DNA of 64,000 nt, from positions 41,533 through 105,532 of the forward strand of contig CAZHED010000016.1 of NCBI GenBank assembly GCA_964531095.1, written 5' to 3'. The notes beneath the pieces are model-generated. The model ran no database searches, was not told where the DNA came from, and was given only the letters and a program-made list of their open reading frames with translations. Positions 43,411 through 50,823 of the stretch are shown here, piece after piece. Source of the DNA: Palsa-1150 sp964531095. GTDB lineage: Bacteria; Myxococcota_A; Polyangia; Polyangiales; Polyangiaceae. A program made the position numbers and the translations under genes. Positions within the stretch are counted from its first letter, which is position 1. Every line of letters starts with the position of its first letter.

Positions 43411-44153
43411 TCAAGGGGAACGCGCGCAGCGGAAGCCCTCGACCGTCGCGGGATCGTTGAAATCGCGGCGCCAAGTGGGCACGACCGTGGGGCCGTACGC
43501 GTTCAAGCTTGCCCCGTGGATCACGCGGCCCTCCGAGCTGGTGGCGGAAAGGTCGGCGCCATTCGTCCCAACGGCGGATAGTACCGCTGCTGGCTGCCGC
43601 CCGCGGCCGCGTACACCCATTCATCCTCGCTCGGCAGAAAACCGCCGTCCCAGATGCAGAAGGCGTACGCCGCATACCACGTCGCGAAGATCGGCAAGTT
43701 CTCTTGCGTCCCCGGTGACGCCGTCCAAGTTCCGTATGCAAGGCTGGTATCCCACGTGCTCGCGGCAGCCCCCCCCGTGGCGATATACGAGTTCCAGTCC
43801 GTCGCGTTCCAGCCGGTCTCGTAGCCACCGGGGTTGGTGCTGTTGGACAGCCCCATGCCACCGTTCAGGTGCGCGTGGATGCCGCTGTCGTTCGCGGGTG
43901 GCATTCCCCCACTACCAACGAGATAGTTCACGTATTGCCGGAATCGCCCCACCGTCACCAAGTACTTGTCCAATCGCAAATCGCTCACCGTTGCCGGGCC
44001 CGTCCCTCCGTCCGACGGACCGGGCCCCTGGCTATAGAACACCGTGTCGAACGTCCCCCCAGGCACGGCGAGGCTCGTGCAGCAGTCTCCCGGCTCGCTC
44101 CGCAGTCGGTCGTGCCCGAGGCGCTCCCTCGCGCGGCCTCTACCGCGCAGCAC
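43411..44153 (-). pseudogene. Broken SUMF1/formylglycine-generating-enzyme-like gene
   Basis: The reading frame from 44153 carries the SUMF1 pattern: CCTSLAVPGGTF, VTVGRFRQYV, IFATWYAAYAFCIWDGGFLP, SEDEWVYAAAGG. After YYPPLG it runs out of frame. The C-terminus continues in another frame (NGADLSATSSEGRVIHGAS, then EGFRCARSP) to the stop at 43411. The GNVWEW block normally between ADLS and GRVI is missing, so there is both a frameshift and an internal deletion. The signal peptide and first domain segment are also absent at the 5' end. Intact relatives are secreted lipoproteins in myxobacteria. Confidence 0.8.
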
Positions 44154-44271
44154 GGGTCAGCCGATCAGACACGCGATGAGATCGCGGCAGACGCTCCAGC
44201 TTCATCGGCTGGACCCATCCAGCAGAATCTCTCCGGGGGGTGTGGGGCACTTCGGGATGGCGATCACCCTC

Positions 44272-44286
44272 AAGTGTATTACACTT
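44272..44286. promoter_or_regulatory. Perfect palindrome at the brnTA promoter (probable BrnA operator)
   Basis: AAGTGTATTACACTT is a 7+1+7 perfect palindrome in otherwise GC-rich DNA. It ends 7 bases before the toxin start codon. Its TATTAC could serve as a -10 box, so a bound repressor would block RNA polymerase. BrnA antitoxins are known to autorepress by binding a palindrome in their promoter. Confidence 0.7.
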
Positions 44287-44293
44287 TTCGCGT

Positions 44294-44563
44294 GTGCGGT
44301 ACGTCTGGGATCCGAAGAAAGCCCGGAGCAACGAGCAGAAGCACGGCGTCACCTTCGAGGAGGCCGTCACTTCGTTTGCCGATCCGCTGGCAATCATCGC
44401 GGATGACCTCGTGCACGGCGAGCGGGCCATCCTCATCGGCATGTCCTGGGAGGCGCGCGTTCTCGTGACTGTCTTCATCGAGGAGACCGAGGACGAGGTC
44501 CGACTGATCAGCGCACGACTGCCAACCCGACCCGAGCGGAGGCGCTATGAAGAAGGCGAGTGA
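44294..44563 (+). CDS. brnT: BrnT-family ribonuclease toxin
   Basis: Toxin of the type II BrnTA system, RelE-like fold, cleaves RNA and arrests growth. The 89-residue protein shows YVWDPKKARSNEQKHGVTFE, the typical start with WDPxKAxxNxxKHGV, then FADPLA and ISARLPTRPERRRYEEG, which carries the conserved Arg-rich end. It starts at GTG 44294. The start has no visible ribosome binding site and lies close to the inferred -10, so translation may be nearly leaderless. It overlaps the antitoxin gene by 17 bases. It sits in a strip of decayed genes, which suits a mobile stabilising module. Confidence 0.9.
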   Translation: MRYVWDPKKARSNEQKHGVTFEEAVTSFADPLAIIADDLVHGERAILIGMSWEARVLVTVFIEETEDEVRLISARLPTRPERRRYEEGE

Positions 44564-44873
44564 ACGAAGGAAGACGACGAGGCACGCTGAACCGTCGGAG
44601 GCATCGCTTAGGGAGATCCCCGAAGTGGACTTCACCAAGGCACGCGTGCGAAGAAACCCGTACGCCGCCCGAATCGCCAAGGAAGGCATCACGGTGCAAG
44701 TCGGCAGGGGACGTCCCAAAAAGCTGACTGAGGTGGGCGGGACATCTCCGCGCTCCGTGCGCTTTCCTGACGAAGTCTGGCGCCTCCTCGAAGCGCGGGC
44801 CAAGAGGCGGGGTCTGACGCTGCACGCCGCCCTTCGGGAGGCCATTCTCGCTTGGATCGAGCGGGCGGCTTGA
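44547..44873 (+). CDS. brnA: BrnA-family antitoxin (ribbon-helix-helix)
   Basis: Cognate antitoxin and autorepressor, 108 residues. The N-terminal toxin-binding part contains VDFTKARVRRNPYA, ARIAKEGITVQVGRGRPKK; the C-terminal ribbon-helix-helix is PRSVRFPDEVWRLLEARAKR followed by LTLHAALREAILAWIERAA. All family landmarks are intact, so the pair should be functional. The gene starts inside brnT, giving tight co-translation. The likely binding site is the palindrome at 44272-44286. A tandem 16-base duplication and core gene rimO lie downstream. Confidence 0.9.
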   Translation: MKKASERRKTTRHAEPSEASLREIPEVDFTKARVRRNPYAARIAKEGITVQVGRGRPKKLTEVGGTSPRSVRFPDEVWRLLEARAKRRGLTLHAALREAILAWIERAA

Positions 44874-44958
44874 GACGGCGAGATCGCCCCCTCATCCCCT
44901 ACTTGGCTGGTCACGACCCGCTAACCGCAGGTCTGCGTCCACTCACTGCCATCGCGTC

Positions 44959-46371
44959 TCACTGCCACCGCGTCTCGTGCGCTCCGCCGATGACTTTGAG
45001 CGCGACGCGCTTCGGAACCAGCGCCTCCTCTGGCTCGTCGATCAGGTCACCGACCAGATCCCAATCGCTCGCCTGCACGACGCGCACCCGCCGGACCTGA
45101 CCCGCGTGCGCCTCGCCCTCGGACAGGTACACGCCGCCATCGATCTCCGGCGCCTGCCCCGGATGGCGACCCTTCATGACGAGCTCGTGCTCTTCGCTGG
45201 GTCCCTCGACCAGCACGTCGAGCTCGCGCCCGATGAGGGCCCGGTTCTTCTCGCGCGCGATGCGCCGCTGGAGAGCCATGAGCTTGCGCGCACGGTTGGC
45301 CGAGACGAGCGGCGCGACCTTGTCCGGAAGCGCGCGAGCGGCGCACGTCTCTTCGTCGGAGTAGCGGAAGACGACCGCGTGCTCGAAGCGCGCCCACTCG
45401 ACGAACGCGCACAGATCGTCGAACTCGGCCTGCGTCTCGCCGGGGTGCCCGACGATGAAGGCCGTGCGGAAGGTGAGATCGGGGATCGCGCCGCGCAGCC
45501 GCTCGACCACGCGCCTCTGGCGCCCCTGGCCGTGCCCGCGGCGCATCCGCGCCAACATCGCGTCGGCCGCGTGCTGGAGCGGCATGTCGACGTACGGAAC
45601 CACGCGGGGGTGGTTTGCGAGAAGCTCGATCAGCGCCTCGTCGATCGTCTCCGGGTAGAGGTAGAAGAGGCGCACCCAGCGCACCCCGGGGATGTCCGCC
45701 ACGCGCCGGACGAGCGCCGCGAGCGCGACGCGCCCTTGCTTCGGGAGGTCGCGGCCGTACGAGACCGTGTCCTGCGAGACCAGGTTCAGCTCAATCGCTC
45801 CGGCGTCGACCAACCGCTCGGCCTCCGCAACGACGTCGTCGGCCGTGCGCGACCGCTGGCTGCCGCGAATCTGGGGGATGACGCAGAAGGCGCACGTGCG
45901 ATTGCATCCCTCGGCGATCTTCAGCCATGCGCTCGCGCGCGACTGCGTGATGACGCGCGGGTCGCTCGCGCGAACGAGCCAGTCGGCCGGGTTCCCGACG
46001 AGAACGCGCTCTGCGTCCCCGGAGAGGACGCTCCCGAGCTTCATCATGTCGCTCGAGCCGAGGAAATGGTCGACCTCGGGCATCTGCGCCGCGAGCTCGG
46101 CCGGGTACCGCTGCGAGAGGCAGCCGGCGACCACGAGCTTCTTGCACGCGCCGATCTTCTTGTATTCGGCGAGCTCGCAGATCGTGTCGACCGATTCTTT
46201 CTTCGCTTCGCCGATGAAACCGCACGTGTTGACGACGATCACTTCGGCCTCGTCGGGCTCTTCGACGAGGCGCCATCCCCCGGCGCTCGCGACGCCGAGC
46301 ATCACTTCGGTGTCGACGCGGTTCTTGACGCAGCCGAGGCTGACGAAGTGGATCTTGCGCGGTTCGGTCAT
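44959..46371 (-). CDS. rimO: Ribosomal protein S12 methylthiotransferase RimO
   Basis: Radical-SAM enzyme that methylthiolates an Asp of ribosomal protein S12. The 470-residue protein has the N-terminal cluster-binding part (SLGCVKNRVDTEVM, NTCGFIGEAKKES, AGCLSQRYP). The SAM motif CNRTCAFC lies in EGCNRTCAFCVIPQIRG. YLYPETIDEALIEL, VDMPLQHA and a C-terminal TRAM domain follow. The YxYP and DMPLQH forms favour RimO over MiaB. The start at ATG 46371 gives the normal N-terminus. The stop falls at the junction of a tandem 16-base duplication (44944-44959 and 44960-44975), so the last residues may have changed recently. Confidence 0.94.
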   Translation of the reverse strand: MTEPRKIHFVSLGCVKNRVDTEVMLGVASAGGWRLVEEPDEAEVIVVNTCGFIGEAKKESVDTICELAEYKKIGACKKLVVAGCLSQRYPAELAAQMPEVDHFLGSSDMMKLGSVLSGDAERVLVGNPADWLVRASDPRVITQSRASAWLKIAEGCNRTCAFCVIPQIRGSQRSRTADDVVAEAERLVDAGAIELNLVSQDTVSYGRDLPKQGRVALAALVRRVADIPGVRWVRLFYLYPETIDEALIELLANHPRVVPYVDMPLQHAADAMLARMRRGHGQGRQRRVVERLRGAIPDLTFRTAFIVGHPGETQAEFDDLCAFVEWARFEHAVVFRYSDEETCAARALPDKVAPLVSANRARKLMALQRRIAREKNRALIGRELDVLVEGPSEEHELVMKGRHPGQAPEIDGGVYLSEGEAHAGQVRRVRVVQASDWDLVGDLIDEPEEALVPKRVALKVIGGAHETRWQ

Positions 46372-46470
46372 GCCGGGGGTCTTGGCCCTAGCATGGTTCT
46401 CCCGATGCAGCCTCGCCCAGTGCTCGGCTGGACTCCCGGGCGAGCTGCCCCAGTCTTTGGGCCGAGCGAC

Positions 46471-46724
46471 ATGGCGCAGCCTGCAGGTCCCCGGCACCGC
46501 TACAGCTATGCGGAGTACCTCGACTACGAGCGCGAAGCGGCCTCAAACACGAGTACGAGGATGGCGAGATCTTCGCCCTGGCAGGCGGATCTCGCCGCCA
46601 CAGCGCGCTCGCGTTGCGCGTCGGCGCGGCGCTCGAGGCGGGCCGCAAGGCGGGATGCTTCGCCTTTCAATCCGACCTGAAGCTGCGCGTGCTTGCGACC
46701 GGAAAAGCGTCTTTGTCCGATTGA
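46471..46724 (+). pseudogene. Truncated, frameshifted Uma2-family (DUF820) gene
   Basis: Starts normally at ATG 46471 with MAQPAGPRHRYSYAEYLDYE. One base appears lost near 46536; in the next frame it continues GLKHEYEDGEIFALAGG, SRRHSALALRVGAALE and FQSDLKLRVLATGK, all typical of Uma2 restriction-endonuclease-fold proteins. It then ends at a TGA at 46722, before the catalytic PD...(D/E)xK half. It therefore has both a frameshift and a C-terminal loss. Uma2 genes are numerous and often decaying in multicellular or large-genome bacteria. Confidence 0.8.
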
Positions 46725-46755
46725 CCCGGCAAGGTCTCCCGCACGAGAGCCGAGC

Positions 46756-48096
46756 TCACTCCGCGTCGAACGGCACCACGCTCGCTTCGGTCAGCCTGGA
46801 GACGGCGCCGCGCAACGGCTCGAGCACTTGGGACGCCGTGCCGACCGCGACCACGAGCAGGTCGTCCGCGTGGATCCGGTTCTTGACCGCGGCGCTTGCG
46901 CCCTCGGGCTCGACCGCCTGCACGCGGTTCACCCACCCCGAGTAGTAGTCCTCAGGAAGCGCGAGGAGCTCGACGTCGAGCGCCTGGTGAAGGCGTTTGG
47001 CCGCGGTGTCGACTTCGAACGCGTACGATCGAACGAGGTAGCGCTTGATGAACGCGATCTCGCGGGGCAGGACGCCATTGGCGACCCACGCCTCGAGCAT
47101 GTCGAGCGTGAGCTTCAGACAAGCGGCGGCGTCTTCGGCCGACGGAAAGGTCCACATCACCCACGCCTGCCGGTGGCGATCGACCATCGTGCGCGAGCTC
47201 GCCCCGTAGGACCACCCGCGCTTCGACCGGACTTCTTTCATCAAGCGCGACGTGAACGTACCGCCGAACACCGCGTTGGCGACGACGAGCTCGACGTGGT
47301 CGGCGTCGTGTGCCGACGTGCCGGTCGTTCCGACGAGGAGCTGCACCTGGGTGCGCTCGGGCTTGTCCACGAGGAGAAGGCGCCTGCCGGTACGCATGAC
47401 CGGTTCGGACACTTCGTCGGGCGCGGCGCCGCCGGCCGGCAGTCCCGCCAGGAGCTGGCGCGCGAGGACGGGAGCGCGCTCGGGTGTGACGTCGCCGGAG
47501 ATGCCGACGACCACGTTGCCTTGCACCAAGAATCGCCGATAGAAAGCCGCCACGTCGTCGCGCTGAATCGCGCGGACGCTCTCGGTGGTCCCGCCCGAGT
47601 TGTGCGCGTAGGGGTGCCCTTCGAACAGCGTCCGTTGGAGCGCCTTCTGCGCGAGCACGCGATCGTTGTCGCGCGCCTCGATGATCTCCGCGACTGTCTC
47701 GCGCTTCAAGCGCCCAAGCTCGTCTTCCGGAAAGGTGGGCGTGGCGAGCAGCCGCGCAAGGAGCTCGACGAGATCGTCGAGGCTGCGGGCGATGACCTGG
47801 ACGTGCACCGCGACCGTCGACGGCGACGTGTCGACGGCCATCTCGCCCCCGAGCGAGTCGATGCGGAAGTCGATCTGCTCGGACGTCATGCCCTCGCACC
47901 CTCGGCGGAGCATGCGAAGGGCGATTCGCGCCAGCCCCCGCTTGTCGACCGGGTCGACCGCCGACCCGCACCGCAGGGCGACGACGATCGACACCAGAGG
48001 CACCGCGTGGTCCGGCTCGAGAAACACCGTTGCGCCCCCGTCGAGGTCGAAGCGCAACGGCACGGGCCTCGATCGCGCGCGAGATGCCGCCGTCAC
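46756..48096 (-). CDS. M16 peptidase-family protein, zinc site lost
   Basis: A 446-residue member of the pitrilysin/MPP family. The place of the HxxEH zinc motif reads GLARIALRMLRRG, with no His or Glu, so it cannot bind zinc as active members do. The rest of the fold is kept, including SGGTTESVRAI, GVTPER-like GDVTPERAP and the second-domain R/Y substrate-binding motif (RGWSYGASS). It starts at GTG 48096, overlapping the stop of the active partner by GTGA. Active/inactive M16 pairs usually form one heterodimeric peptidase chamber. There is no signal peptide. Confidence 0.88.
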   Translation of the reverse strand: MTAASRARSRPVPLRFDLDGGATVFLEPDHAVPLVSIVVALRCGSAVDPVDKRGLARIALRMLRRGCEGMTSEQIDFRIDSLGGEMAVDTSPSTVAVHVQVIARSLDDLVELLARLLATPTFPEDELGRLKRETVAEIIEARDNDRVLAQKALQRTLFEGHPYAHNSGGTTESVRAIQRDDVAAFYRRFLVQGNVVVGISGDVTPERAPVLARQLLAGLPAGGAAPDEVSEPVMRTGRRLLLVDKPERTQVQLLVGTTGTSAHDADHVELVVANAVFGGTFTSRLMKEVRSKRGWSYGASSRTMVDRHRQAWVMWTFPSAEDAAACLKLTLDMLEAWVANGVLPREIAFIKRYLVRSYAFEVDTAAKRLHQALDVELLALPEDYYSGWVNRVQAVEPEGASAAVKNRIHADDLLVVAVGTASQVLEPLRGAVSRLTEASVVPFDAE

Positions 48097-49487
48097 TGTG
48101 CCGCCTCGGCCGGCGGGGCACCGCCGACGTCTGGCACCACGCGCACGATCGTGCGCTCGTGGTCGACGAGGTACCGGCGCGCGACGCGTCGAAGGTCGCT
48201 CGCCGTCGTTCGCCGAAAGGCCTCCACCCTGCGGTACGCATACGCGGGATCGCCGAGCACCGTCTCGAAGAAGCCGATCTGCTCGGCCTTTCCGGAGATG
48301 GTCTCGAGCTGCTGAAGCATGCCGAGCTCGAGCCGTGCCTTTGCCCGCGCCAACTCTTCGTCGGTCACGACGTCTCGCCGAATACGCTCGAAGGCCTCGT
48401 CCATCAGAGCCTGCATTTCTTGCGTCTTGTGTCCGCCGCGGGCCGTCGCCCAGCACTCGAAGAGGCCCGGGTCGCGAAACGTCGAGACCCAGCCTCGGAC
48501 GTCGGTCGCGAGCTCTCGTTCGACGATCAGCGTGCGGTAGAGGCGAGACGCGCGGCCGCCGAAGAGCACTTCGCTGAGAACGGTCATCGTTGCGTGGTCG
48601 GCGTCGCCGAGCGCCGGCCCCTTGAAGGCGAGCAGGAGCTTTTCGGTGGCCGTCGGCTTGCTTACGTCTACGACCCGCTCCTCGAGCTGCGTCGGCTCCG
48701 GAAAGATGTCCTCGGGGGGAACCGGCTGGCTGGGGATCGCTCCGTACGCGTTGCGGATCGCCAGCAAGAGGTCGCCCTCGCGGATGTCGCCGACCGCGAC
48801 GACTGTCGCGTTGTTGGGCGCGTAGTACGTCCGGTAGAACGCCGTGCAATCCTCGGGCGAAAAGCCTTCGATGTCCTGCATCCAGCCGATGGTCGGCCAG
48901 CGGTAGGGGTGCTTGGCGAAAGCAGTCTTGTAAAGGATTTCTCCCGCCGCCCCCTCGACGTCGTCGTCGACGCGATACCGCCGCTCGTTCGCGACGACTT
49001 CTTTCTCGCTCTTGACCTGGGGCTCGCGCAAGACGAGGCGGTTCATCCGCTCGGCCTCGAGCGTCACCGCGAGCTTGATGCGGTCCGAAGGAAGAGACTC
49101 GTGATAGTACGTCCAGTCGACCCACGTCGCGGCGTTCGACTCGGCGCCGCTCTCTTCGAGCTTGCGATCGAAAGCCCCGGCGCGCAGGTTCTCGGTCTCG
49201 TTGAACATCAGGTGCTCGAACAAGTGCGCGAGCCCAGTCTTGCCCGGCTGCTCGTGGCGCGAGCCCACCTTGAACCAAGTGTGGTAGCTCGCGATCGGCG
49301 CGGCCGCGTCGACGAGCACCAGCACCGTCAGCCCGTTGCCGAGGCGCCACCGGTGCACAACTTCCCCGCCGAACGGATGCGCCTCTTCGTACTTCAGTCG
49401 AGCGCCCTCGGGCGCGCCGCTGCTGCATTGCTCTGCCCAGCTGCGGCGCGCCGCGGCCGAATCACGCGGCCCCAGGCGGCTGCCCAT
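48093..49487 (-). CDS. M16-family zinc peptidase, active subunit
   Basis: A 464-residue pitrilysin-type peptidase. The inverted zinc motif is intact: HLFEH in LAHLFEHLMFNETEN, with the downstream Glu in VVANERRYRVDDDV. The C-terminal domain has LFGGRASRLYRTL and GWVSTFRDPG. It degrades peptides or processes leader peptides, probably with the coupled inactive subunit. ATG 49487 precedes a 31-residue extension before KYEEAHPFGG, whose length varies in the family, so a later start is possible. It begins 3 bases after the OmpA-family gene and is likely in the same operon. Confidence 0.92.
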   Translation of the reverse strand: MGSRLGPRDSAAARRSWAEQCSSGAPEGARLKYEEAHPFGGEVVHRWRLGNGLTVLVLVDAAAPIASYHTWFKVGSRHEQPGKTGLAHLFEHLMFNETENLRAGAFDRKLEESGAESNAATWVDWTYYHESLPSDRIKLAVTLEAERMNRLVLREPQVKSEKEVVANERRYRVDDDVEGAAGEILYKTAFAKHPYRWPTIGWMQDIEGFSPEDCTAFYRTYYAPNNATVVAVGDIREGDLLLAIRNAYGAIPSQPVPPEDIFPEPTQLEERVVDVSKPTATEKLLLAFKGPALGDADHATMTVLSEVLFGGRASRLYRTLIVERELATDVRGWVSTFRDPGLFECWATARGGHKTQEMQALMDEAFERIRRDVVTDEELARAKARLELGMLQQLETISGKAEQIGFFETVLGDPAYAYRRVEAFRRTTASDLRRVARRYLVDHERTIVRVVPDVGGAPPAEAAQ

Positions 49488-49490
49488 CGA

Positions 49491-50408
49491 TCAGGACTTC
49501 TTCGGCTGGACGACGATCTCGACGCGCCGGTTGGACGCCCGTCCTTCGACCGAGCCATTGTCCGAGATCGGGCTGTCGGGCCCCTTGCCCTCGGCCGTGA
49601 TGAGGTCGCGTGGAATCCCCTTTTGCACGAGGTAATCGCGAACCGAGTTCGCGCGCCGCTGCGAGAGATCCATGTTGTAGTCGCGCGTGCCGACGTTGTC
49701 GGTGAATCCGTAGACCACCATCGGTTGCTCTTTGCCTCGAAGCGCATCGGCGATCTGGTCCAGCTTTGCCATCGCCCCGGGCTTGAGGTCGGCCTTGCCG
49801 GTCGCGTAGAGGACTTCGCCCTGCAGCGTGATGACCATGCCGCGGTCGTCGTCTTTGACCGCCGCGATCTTCGCGATCGTGTCGCGCGCGTCTTTGAGCT
49901 TGGCCTCGAGGTCGGCGAGCTTCTTCTGCTGCTCGGCCGCCTCGGCTTGCTTTCGCTCGAGCTCGCCCTGCGTCTGGTGGAGGGTCTGCTGCGTCTTGTT
50001 GAGCGCCTGCTGTGTCTGGTTGAGCTGAGACGACATCGTCGCTTGAATCTGCTCCTTGGCCTGATCGGCGTCCTGCTGGGCCTTGAGCGCTGCGGCCTCC
50101 GCCTCGGCGATCTGCGCCTTGCGTTGCGCGATGATCGCGAGGTCGAGCGTGTTCGGGTCGTCCGGGTCCGTCGTCCAGGCCTGCTCCGCCTGCTGCAGCG
50201 CGAGGTCCGCGACGTGCACGTCCGTCGGGTCGAGCTGCATGGCGAGCCCGGTCTTCGCTTGCTGGAACTCCGAGCGCGCGTCGGTCAGCTGCTTGGGCGG
50301 AAGGCGTTCGCCGCCGCACGCGGCGAGGGCAACCAGGGCGCCGACCGCGACCGCGGACCGGCAAGTCAAGCTTCGCATCACCGTCCTCATCCCTTCCACG
50401 CTACGCAT
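49491..50408 (-). CDS. OmpA-family lipoprotein with DUF4398/coiled-coil region
   Basis: Outer-membrane lipoprotein tethering the envelope to peptidoglycan, 305 residues. A signal with Cys in ALAACGGE is followed by a DUF4398-like helical part (about 40-100). A long coiled coil rich in Gln, Lys and Glu (about 95-185) comes next, then a C-terminal OmpA domain (EVLYATGKADLKPGA, GFTDNVGTRDYNMDLSQRRA, EGRASNRRVEI) with the Asp and Arg that bind diaminopimelate. The ATG at 50408 shares one base with the previous stop (TGATG). ATG 50378 is an alternative with its own GAGG; the two candidate start regions look like a local duplication. Confidence 0.9.
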   Translation of the reverse strand: MRSVEGMRTVMRSLTCRSAVAVGALVALAACGGERLPPKQLTDARSEFQQAKTGLAMQLDPTDVHVADLALQQAEQAWTTDPDDPNTLDLAIIAQRKAQIAEAEAAALKAQQDADQAKEQIQATMSSQLNQTQQALNKTQQTLHQTQGELERKQAEAAEQQKKLADLEAKLKDARDTIAKIAAVKDDDRGMVITLQGEVLYATGKADLKPGAMAKLDQIADALRGKEQPMVVYGFTDNVGTRDYNMDLSQRRANSVRDYLVQKGIPRDLITAEGKGPDSPISDNGSVEGRASNRRVEIVVQPKKS

Positions 50409-50758
50409 CACTGTCCTCCTCCCTTCTTCGTCTTCTGCAGGTCGTCTTCGGCCTGACGCGCGGCGGTCTGCGCTTTTTGCGCCCTGGCGAGGCTGAGGGC
50501 GAGCTGCGCCTCGGAGCGCGCGACCGCCACCAGGCTCGCTGCCCGGCGGTTGTCTTGATTGATGAGGTCTTTCGACTTTTGCAGGTCTTCTTGCGCCAGC
50601 TGCAGATGCAGCTTCGCGTCGGGCACGTCAGGCGCTCCACCGGCTTCCGCCTTGCCGACGTCGTTGTTCGCTTCCGCCCACTCCGTGTTGGGGGGCGGCA
50701 AGGTGGCGCCGCACGCGGCAATGGCCACGGCGAAGAGCGCGATCGTTGCGATCCGCAT
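50408..50758 (-). CDS. DUF4398 small lipoprotein
   Basis: A 116-residue lipoprotein: signal MRIATIALFAVAIAAC, then a helical DUF4398 domain (LHLQLAQEDLQKSKDLI, RRAASLVAVARSEAQLALSLA) and a Lys/Gly tail. It resembles the N-terminal part of the downstream OmpA-family protein, so the two likely pair in the periplasm. The stop overlaps the next start by one base, coupling translation. AGGAG lies close upstream of the ATG at 50758. Function of DUF4398 is unknown. Confidence 0.88.
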   Translation of the reverse strand: MRIATIALFAVAIAACGATLPPPNTEWAEANNDVGKAEAGGAPDVPDAKLHLQLAQEDLQKSKDLINQDNRRAASLVAVARSEAQLALSLARAQKAQTAARQAEDDLQKTKKGGGQ

Positions 50759-50823
50759 GTTAGATTTCTCCTTGGTACGTCCAAGGGTAGTTTCGATGGC
50801 CCGCCGGGTTCAAGGGGATCGTC

